DNA from: Nitrospirales bacterium
Lineage (GTDB): Bacteria; Nitrospirota; Thermodesulfovibrionia; Thermodesulfovibrionales; Dissulfurispiraceae
NCBI GenBank assembly: GCA_020846375.1
Contig: JADLDZ010000098.1
Span: forward strand, 1 to 10,980
DNA: 10,980 nt
Direction of reading: 5' to 3'
Positions 6,899-10,980 of this stretch are shown here, piece after piece. The notes under the pieces are model-generated. The model was not told where the DNA came from and did not search any database. It saw nothing but the letters and a program-made list of their open reading frames with translations. A program made the position numbers and the translations under genes. Numbering within the stretch: the first letter of the stretch is position 1; each line of letters opens with the position of its first letter.

Positions 6899-7639
6899 TC
6901 AGAGGCACCCGAGTGAGTGTCTTTCAGGGAGGATGATGGGGAAAAGGTTCTGCCTCTCCTCCTCGGGCAGGAGGGCACTGAGCTTCTTTATATCGTAGAT
7001 GATGACCTCTCCTCTCTTCACCTTAACCAGGTTGTTCTTTTCGAGCTTGTGGAGTTCCCTGCAAAGGACTTCCCTGACCGTCCCGATCCTGAAGGCCATT
7101 TCGTCCTGGGTAGGGACATTCGTAAGGACGATGGGCGTGCCGGTACTGCTTCCCTCCGTGACGAGCTCGAGAAGAAGTTTTATTATTCTCTCCCGTACGT
7201 CCTTGAGGGCGATCTCCGCGGCAAAAGCCTTGAGCCGCTTTATCCTCGTGCCGAAGTCGGCGAGCATCCTGATGCCTATCTCCGGATACGTATGGATGAG
7301 GTTTTCAAAGCCCTCCTTCTCTATGACGAGGAGCTCCGAATCCTTAAGAGCGTATGCATTGGCCTCATACTTCCCCTCGCTGAAGAGTATGGTATCTCCG
7401 AGAAAGGCCCCCTGCCCCGCATGATGGAGAACGATCTTTTTCCCGTCTTCTCCCAGCTGGGACATCTCTATCAGCCCTGCCTTGATGATATAAAGACTTG
7501 TACATGCATCGCAGGACATGAAGAGACGCTCCCCTTTCAGGAGCTTTTTTTCGCGGGAGTATTCGAGAATCGAGCAGACGATCTCCTTCTTCAGCCCCCT
7601 GAAATAGGGGATCAGGGTAAGGACCTCACAGTTTTCCAT
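6899..7639 (-). CDS. Crp/Fnr-family transcriptional regulator
   Basis: A 246-residue regulator. Residues about 10-125 form a cyclic-nucleotide-binding-type beta-roll (YIIKAGLIEMSQLGEDGKK, FLGDTILFSEGKYEANAYA), followed by a long dimerisation helix. The C-terminal winged helix has the Crp recognition pattern PTQDEMAFRIGTVREVLCRELHKLE (residues 176-200). It lacks the FNR N-terminal cysteine cluster. It does carry Cys4, Cys22 and a close pair Cys43/Cys46 (CDAC), which could sense redox or bind a cofactor, but that is speculative. It is transcribed divergently from dsrAB across 168 bases that contain a Crp/Fnr-like site, so it is the likely regulator of dsrAB. It converges with the methyltransferase gene, with 15 bases between the two stops. 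Confidence 0.93.
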   Translation of the reverse strand: MENCEVLTLIPYFRGLKKEIVCSILEYSREKKLLKGERLFMSCDACTSLYIIKAGLIEMSQLGEDGKKIVLHHAGQGAFLGDTILFSEGKYEANAYALKDSELLVIEKEGFENLIHTYPEIGIRMLADFGTRIKRLKAFAAEIALKDVRERIIKLLLELVTEGSSTGTPIVLTNVPTQDEMAFRIGTVREVLCRELHKLEKNNLVKVKRGEVIIYDIKKLSALLPEEERQNLFPIILPERHSLGCL

Positions 7640-7646
7640 GTTTCAT

Positions 7647-7674
7647 AGTATCTTATTTCCAAAACAGAAGGCAA
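7647..7674 (-). promoter_or_regulatory. Weak candidate promoter for the Crp/Fnr gene
   Basis: On the minus strand, TTGCCT (7674-7669) and GATACT (7652-7647) are 16 bases apart, each matching 4/6 of the consensus. Transcription would begin at about 7640, one base before the ATG, with no Shine-Dalgarno. This is a weak match. Confidence 0.25.
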
Positions 7675-7710
7675 GCCGGCCTGACTATCCGAACCCTATG
7701 CCAAATCCTG

Positions 7711-7725
7711 GGCCGGGAGCCGGCC
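7711..7725. repeat. GGCCGG-GAG-CCGGCC palindrome in the crp/dsrA intergenic region
   Basis: A perfect 6-bp dyad with a 3-base centre, immediately upstream of the Crp/Fnr-like site. Its right part, AGCCGGCC (7718-7725), is repeated directly at 7674-7681, next to the candidate promoter of the divergent regulator gene. The function is unknown. Confidence 0.4.
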
Positions 7726-7728
7726 AAA

Positions 7729-7744
7729 TGTGATAAAAGTCATG
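7729..7744. promoter_or_regulatory. Candidate Crp/Fnr-type operator upstream of dsrAB
   Basis: TGTGA-TAAAAG-TCATG matches 8 of 10 defined bases of the Crp consensus TGTGA-N6-TCACA. Its centre (7736.5) lies 41.5 bases before the start point predicted from the TACAAT -10 element. That is the standard position for a class II activator of this family. The adjacent divergent Crp/Fnr gene is the obvious candidate binder. Confidence 0.5.
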
Positions 7745-7771
7745 TTTTTCTCTTTCCACGGACGCTACAAT
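7743..7771 (+). promoter_or_regulatory. Candidate dsrAB promoter (good -10, poor -35)
   Basis: TACAAT (7766-7771) matches 5/6 of the -10 consensus. Seventeen bases upstream, TGTTTT is a poor -35, as expected for an activator-dependent promoter. The predicted start near 7778 leaves a leader of about 30 bases carrying the strong ribosome binding site AAGGAGG (7795-7801). Confidence 0.45.
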
Positions 7772-7807
7772 GGTTCATATACGTTACAGAAAGGAAGGAG
7801 GAAGAGT

Positions 7808-9022
7808 ATGCTGGACGAGAACGCTGAAGTCGTACAGGCGGGGGAAGCGGAAAAGACAGGCGCGCCCGCCGAGACCCCGTACATGGACGAAATGTGCAAG
7901 GGTCCCTGGCCGAGCCATGCAAAAGAGCTGAAGAGGACCCGCTACCCTGTGATGATGTACGAGGAGGGTACCAGACAGTGCTACACTCAGTGGGGGCACG
8001 GGGGGATGTCCTCAGTGCCGGGGTTGGGTTCCGGAGCGATCGCGAGGAAGTCGAGAAGGCCCGATATCATCAGCCATTCAAACCTCATCAGGGTGCTCGG
8101 AAATCCGGGCAATTTCTATACCACGAAAGCCTTCAGGAAAATATGTGCGCTGACCGATACATACGGTGATGCCTCTCTCCATGTTCTTACGACGAACTCG
8201 AACATCGAAATCTGCGGGATAATGAATGACCAGCAGATGAAGGCGGTCACCGCTGAGCTCAATGCCATGGGCTACGATGTGGGCTCCGCAGGGGATGCCA
8301 TACGGAATATCCCCGACTGTATGGGGCCTGCTCTCTGCGAGTATGCGGCTGTCGATGCCCCGCGATTGAAGTACTTCATGACGAAGCACTATATAGACGA
8401 CATCCAGTATCCGCGGTTCCCTTTCAAGATCAAGACCAAGATGGCAGGGTGCCCCAATGACTGCGGAAAGGCACTCCTCCACGGAGACATAGGAATAATA
8501 GGAGTCTTCAAGGATCTGCCGAAGGTCGATGACGAAAAACTCTCCGCCTGGGTGGAGAAAGGCGGGAATATTGAGCGGGTCTGCGACACCTGTCCGACGG
8601 ATGCGATGCAGTGGGAAGGGACAAGACTCGCCATTGACGGCGAGAGGTGCATACGCTGCATGTACTGTATCAACAGGGTTCCGGCCATAAAGCCTGGTGA
8701 CGACCGGGGCGTGGCTATCACGGTGGGCGGAAACATGAAGGGAAAATACGGTCCGAAGAAAGGAAAAGTCGTATTCCCTTTCATAAAAGCGGAGGCCCCT
8801 GACTACAAGGAGCTCGTGGCTGCGTATGGCAAGATCTGTGAGGTGTACGACGACCATGGAAAGAAGAAGGAGAGGGTGGGAGACCTGATGCAGAGGGTCG
8901 GATTCGATAAATTCCTCGAGTGGTGCGGTGTCGAGGTCACGACAATGCATTTCTCCTCACCGAGAAGGAACACCTTCTATCACTGGCACGTCGAGAGCGA
9001 GAAAGGAGGCACCCATGAGTAA
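7808..9022 (+). CDS. dsrA: Dissimilatory sulfite reductase, alpha subunit
   Basis: A 404-residue cytoplasmic subunit of the siroheme enzyme that interconverts sulfite and sulfide-level sulfur (as DsrC trisulfide). GPWPS near the N terminus is shared with known DsrA. The siroheme-[4Fe-4S] motif is complete: Cys171-X5-Cys177-X37-Cys215-X3-Cys219. The sulfite-pocket basic residues seen in Desulfovibrio and Archaeoglobus DsrA are kept: Arg95, Arg166 and the KxKxK triplet Lys207/209/211. The ferredoxin insert has Cys262, Cys281, Cys284 and Cys287. It is about 30 residues shorter than Desulfovibrio vulgaris DsrA, with trimmed regions after GPWPS and before the ferredoxin domain. An in-frame ATG at 7730 was rejected because it lies in the operator and promoter, while AAGGAGG lies six bases before 7808. 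The last 8 bases overlap dsrB. Confidence 0.95.
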   Translation: MLDENAEVVQAGEAEKTGAPAETPYMDEMCKGPWPSHAKELKRTRYPVMMYEEGTRQCYTQWGHGGMSSVPGLGSGAIARKSRRPDIISHSNLIRVLGNPGNFYTTKAFRKICALTDTYGDASLHVLTTNSNIEICGIMNDQQMKAVTAELNAMGYDVGSAGDAIRNIPDCMGPALCEYAAVDAPRLKYFMTKHYIDDIQYPRFPFKIKTKMAGCPNDCGKALLHGDIGIIGVFKDLPKVDDEKLSAWVEKGGNIERVCDTCPTDAMQWEGTRLAIDGERCIRCMYCINRVPAIKPGDDRGVAITVGGNMKGKYGPKKGKVVFPFIKAEAPDYKELVAAYGKICEVYDDHGKKKERVGDLMQRVGFDKFLEWCGVEVTTMHFSSPRRNTFYHWHVESEKGGTHE

Positions 9023-10076
9023 GATACAGGTCGGGGGCGTAGGCGTACCGCCGGTGGAGGAGAACCTGCCTCCGGTGGTCCTCAGGAATTACGGGCAGTG
9101 GGATACCCACGAGGTGGTGCGTCCGGGAGTGATCAAACGCATCGCCGCATCGGGGGATGTCTGCTATACGGTGAGGACGGCGATGCCTCCTTCGCGGATA
9201 AGCGTCGCCTCCATGCTCGAGCTGTGCGACCTTGCCGATGCCTATTCAGGAGGCTTTTTCAGGATTACGCTGCGGAACTCCTTTGAGTTCGTGGATGTGA
9301 ATCCCGCGAAGATGGATGAACTCATCGAAAAGGCCGAGGCCCTCGGGTTCCCGGTGGGGGGTACAAGGAACTCGCTGCACAATATCATGGCATGCCCGGG
9401 CTGGATCCATTGCAATCTCCCCGCAACAGACTCTCCGGGGATCGCCAAGGCCCTCGGAGACGCGCTGTTCGATGAATTCAAGAACCACAGACTGCCCTCA
9501 TGGCTGAAGATCAATATCGGCGGATGCGCGAATATCGAGGAGGCCCTCATGGCCGATATAGGGATCATCGGGGTCCACCGGGATATCCCTATCGTGCTTG
9601 AGGATAAAATACGGATCTGCGAGCAGCCCACGGTCATCCACAGTTGTCCTACGGGAGCGATCAAGCCGAAGGGCAAGGAGAGCGTTACCATAAACGCGGA
9701 GAAGTGCATCCATTGCGGGGCCTGCACGATGCACTGCGAGGCCATCCTCACCGGGGACCCGAAGCTCGACGGATTCGCTGTTTCAGTGGGCGGAAAGGCA
9801 TCGAACACCGGAAGCGGCCCGGACCTCGGGAGGATCGTGATACCCTACCTCCCGAACAATCCCCCGCACTGGGAAGAGGCGGTGCATGCGGTACGGCAGA
9901 TCATGGATGCCTGGGTAAAGGACGCGAAGCCCGATGAAAGGATAAAGGAGTGGATTCACCGGATAGGCTGGGACAGGTTCTTCAGACGGGCGGGTATCAA
10001 GGTGAGCATAAAGGATGTGGACGGGTTCTGGTTCAACAACGAGTTCGCCCGGTCTGATCTGCGGTTCGGCTGGTAG
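9015..10076 (+). CDS. dsrB: Dissimilatory sulfite reductase, beta subunit, with altered siroheme-cluster motif
   Basis: A 353-residue partner of DsrA. The DsrB fold is clear throughout: YTVR, RITLRN, FPVGGT, GWIHCNLPATD, ADIGIIGVHRD, SCPTGAI (Cys211), the ferredoxin motif CIHCGACTMHC (231-241), VGGKASN and WIHRIGWDRFF. The cofactor motif is unusual. Known DsrB has GWxHC then CCX3C, the last Cys bridging cluster and siroheme. Here there is Cys127-X5-Cys133-X37-Cys171-X3-Glu175, with Gly170 in place of the first of the double Cys and one residue missing after the motif. Three possible cluster ligands remain and the bridging thiolate is replaced by Glu. The frame is otherwise intact. The start has AAAGGAGG (9002-9009) and overlaps the dsrA stop as ATGAGTAA, so the two are translationally coupled. 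An in-frame ATG at 8928, inside dsrA, was rejected. Confidence 0.95.
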   Translation: MSKIQVGGVGVPPVEENLPPVVLRNYGQWDTHEVVRPGVIKRIAASGDVCYTVRTAMPPSRISVASMLELCDLADAYSGGFFRITLRNSFEFVDVNPAKMDELIEKAEALGFPVGGTRNSLHNIMACPGWIHCNLPATDSPGIAKALGDALFDEFKNHRLPSWLKINIGGCANIEEALMADIGIIGVHRDIPIVLEDKIRICEQPTVIHSCPTGAIKPKGKESVTINAEKCIHCGACTMHCEAILTGDPKLDGFAVSVGGKASNTGSGPDLGRIVIPYLPNNPPHWEEAVHAVRQIMDAWVKDAKPDERIKEWIHRIGWDRFFRRAGIKVSIKDVDGFWFNNEFARSDLRFGW

Positions 10077-10085
10077 GGAAAGGGA

Positions 10086-10119
10086 GATGAGAGGGCAGGG
10101 CGTTACCTGCCCTCTCATC
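10086..10119 (+). terminator. Terminator-like hairpin after dsrB
   Basis: GATGAGAGGGCAGG and CCTGCCCTCTCATC form a perfect 14-bp stem with a 6-base loop, starting 9 bases after the dsrB stop. The following sequence (CCTTCTGTTG) is only moderately T-rich. It very likely ends the dsrAB transcript. Confidence 0.8.
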
Positions 10120-10213
10120 CCTTCTGTTGCAGGAGCCCTCACCGGGCATTTCGTTTCCTGATTTCCTTGGCACTATCCACTGTCCCTATTACTGCTTGCA
10201 TCATCTCTCTCAT

Positions 10214-10242
10214 TTGACATTCGGGAGACGATCCGATTAATT
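10214..10242 (+). promoter_or_regulatory. Candidate promoter for the ABC permease gene
   Basis: A perfect -35 TTGACA (10214-10219) is followed after 17 bases by the AT-rich but poor -10 TTAATT (10237-10242). The predicted start point is about 10249, next to the A of the permease ATG at 10250. No Shine-Dalgarno lies near that ATG, so a leaderless mRNA is possible. Confidence 0.4.
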
Positions 10243-10249
10243 TACCTGT

Positions 10250-10980
10250 ATGGGCCTGTATATCCTCAAACGCCTGCTGCTGATGATCCCCCTTACCTTC
10301 GGGATCACCCTTATTACCTTCCTGGTGATTCACCTTGCCCCGGGGGGGCCGGTGGAGGTGGAGACCGAGATGTCGCTGAAGACCTCCGCCCAGGCCCGGG
10401 AGAATCTGAAGAGGCTCTACGGCCTCGACAAGCCCCTGCATATCCAGTACCTCGACTGGCTCGGACGGTTCGTGCGCCTCGATTTCGGCAAATCCTTCGT
10501 TGACGGAAAGAAGGTGATCGACAAGATCAAGGAGCGGATTCCCGTTACCCTGACGATCAACGTCCTCTCCCTTCTGCTCATCCTGCTCATCGCCCTCCCC
10601 ATCGGGGTGCTTTCCGCTGTCCGGCACTATTCCCTTTTCGATAAGCTGACCACTATTTTCGTCTTCGTGGGCTTTTCGACCCCCACCTTCTGGCTTGCAC
10701 TGATCCTGATGATCGTCTTCGGAGTCGCTCTCGGGCTGCTCCCCATTTCAGGGATCCAGAGCATCGATGTTTCGGGTATGGGACCGCTGGAAAGGGTGGC
10801 TGATTGGGCGAGACACTTGGTGCTCCCCATCGGGTTGAGCGCCTTCGGGGGCATCGCCGGCTTCAGCCGGTACAGCCGATCGAGCATGCTCGAGGTCATC
10901 CGCCAGGACTACATCAGAACCGCCCGGGCAAAAGGGCTCAGGGAATCCACGGTGATCCTCACCCATGCCCTCCGCAATGC
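10250..10980 (+). CDS. DppB/OppB-type ABC transporter permease, 3' truncated by the window edge
   Basis: The frame is open from this ATG to the end of the window (243 residues visible). It encodes an inner-membrane permease of the peptide/nickel (Dpp/Opp) importer family. The N terminus MGLYILKRLLLMIPLTFG is the classic DppB start with a first transmembrane helix. It is followed by VIHLAPGGP, a periplasmic part with LYGLDKPLHIQYLDWL and LDFGKSF, and then helices around NVLSLLLILLIALPIGV, TTIFVFVGFSTPTFWLALILM and LPIGLSAFGG. The EAA-type loop contacting the ATPase is present (DYIRTARAKGL). The substrate (peptide, nickel or another solute) cannot be told from this part. An in-frame TAA 10 bases before the ATG excludes an earlier start. 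It is separated from dsrAB by a terminator and is probably the first gene of a dpp-like operon continuing rightward. Confidence 0.93.
   Translation, partial: MGLYILKRLLLMIPLTFGITLITFLVIHLAPGGPVEVETEMSLKTSAQARENLKRLYGLDKPLHIQYLDWLGRFVRLDFGKSFVDGKKVIDKIKERIPVTLTINVLSLLLILLIALPIGVLSAVRHYSLFDKLTTIFVFVGFSTPTFWLALILMIVFGVALGLLPISGIQSIDVSGMGPLERVADWARHLVLPIGLSAFGGIAGFSRYSRSSMLEVIRQDYIRTARAKGLRESTVILTHALRN

Noticed and set aside
6884..6905. A small TCTGA/TCAGA hairpin between the convergent methyltransferase and regulator genes
   Set aside because: Only 5 bp of stem with low stability. It is too weak to call a bidirectional terminator.
6917..7648. A 243-codon plus-strand open frame opposite the Crp/Fnr gene
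   Set aside because: The minus-strand frame has a full Crp/Fnr domain structure. The plus-strand frame shows only antisense composition.
7730..7807. An N-terminal extension of DsrA from an ATG at 7730
   Set aside because: It overlaps the predicted operator and promoter, encodes sequence unlike DsrA, and has no ribosome binding site, whereas 7808 has an ideal one.
8928..9014. An N-terminal extension of DsrB from an ATG at 8928
   Set aside because: It lies inside dsrA. The start at 9015 has a strong ribosome binding site and matches the length of known DsrB.
10139..10627. A 162-codon minus-strand frame across the dsrB-permease gap
   Set aside because: Most of it is antisense to the permease. 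The last 24 codons in the gap (from an ATG at 10213) read like an amphipathic peptide but have no ribosome binding site and no recognisable homology, so a gene or remnant cannot be supported.
1..10980. CRISPR arrays, tRNA or rRNA genes, insertion sequences, phage genes
   Set aside because: No regularly spaced repeats, no tRNA-like or rRNA sequence, and no transposase or integrase frames were seen on either strand.

Overview
This is an 11 kb chromosomal segment from a GC-rich anaerobic bacterium. It is mostly housekeeping genes and carries a dissimilatory sulfite reductase locus. dsrAB, a stand-alone Crp/Fnr regulator, a CIRCE-controlled groESL and an 87-residue GroES would fit a Nitrospirota (Thermodesulfovibrionia-like) or deltaproteobacterial sulfur metaboliser. 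This placement is inferred from gene content only; no rRNA or other phylogenetic marker was compared.

Layout, left to right. (1) The 3' end of a hybrid sensor kinase (ATPase domain plus receiver) overlaps a rhomboid intramembrane protease gene. (2) An AT-rich intergenic region holds an inverted repeat, a sigma70-type promoter and a perfect CIRCE operator, followed by groES and groEL and a strong terminator. (3) A leader region with a promoter and two competing hairpins precedes mltG (peptidoglycan endolytic transglycosylase). mltG is followed closely by ispG (MEP isoprenoid pathway) and a TrmN6-like adenine-N6 methyltransferase, probably as one operon. (4) A Crp/Fnr-family regulator on the minus strand is divergent from dsrA and dsrB. 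The shared 168-base intergenic region contains a TGTGA-N6-TCATG site placed where a class II activator would bind for dsrAB. dsrAB ends at a perfect 14-bp hairpin with no dsrC, dsrD or other dsr gene attached. (5) The window closes inside a DppB/OppB-type ABC transporter permease gene, which may be expressed from a leaderless mRNA.

The most notable observation is in DsrB. DsrA keeps the full siroheme-[4Fe-4S] motif (C-X5-C-X37-C-X3-C) and the basic KxKxK sulfite-pocket residues. DsrB has C-X5-C-X37-C-X3-E: the cysteine that should bridge the cluster to siroheme is glutamate, the usual double cysteine is GC, and one residue is missing just after the motif. In characterised DsrAB the catalytic siroheme is held by DsrB. 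This enzyme is therefore either catalytically altered, has moved its active site to the DsrA-bound siroheme, or does something other than standard sulfite reduction. The reading frames are intact, so this is not simple gene decay.
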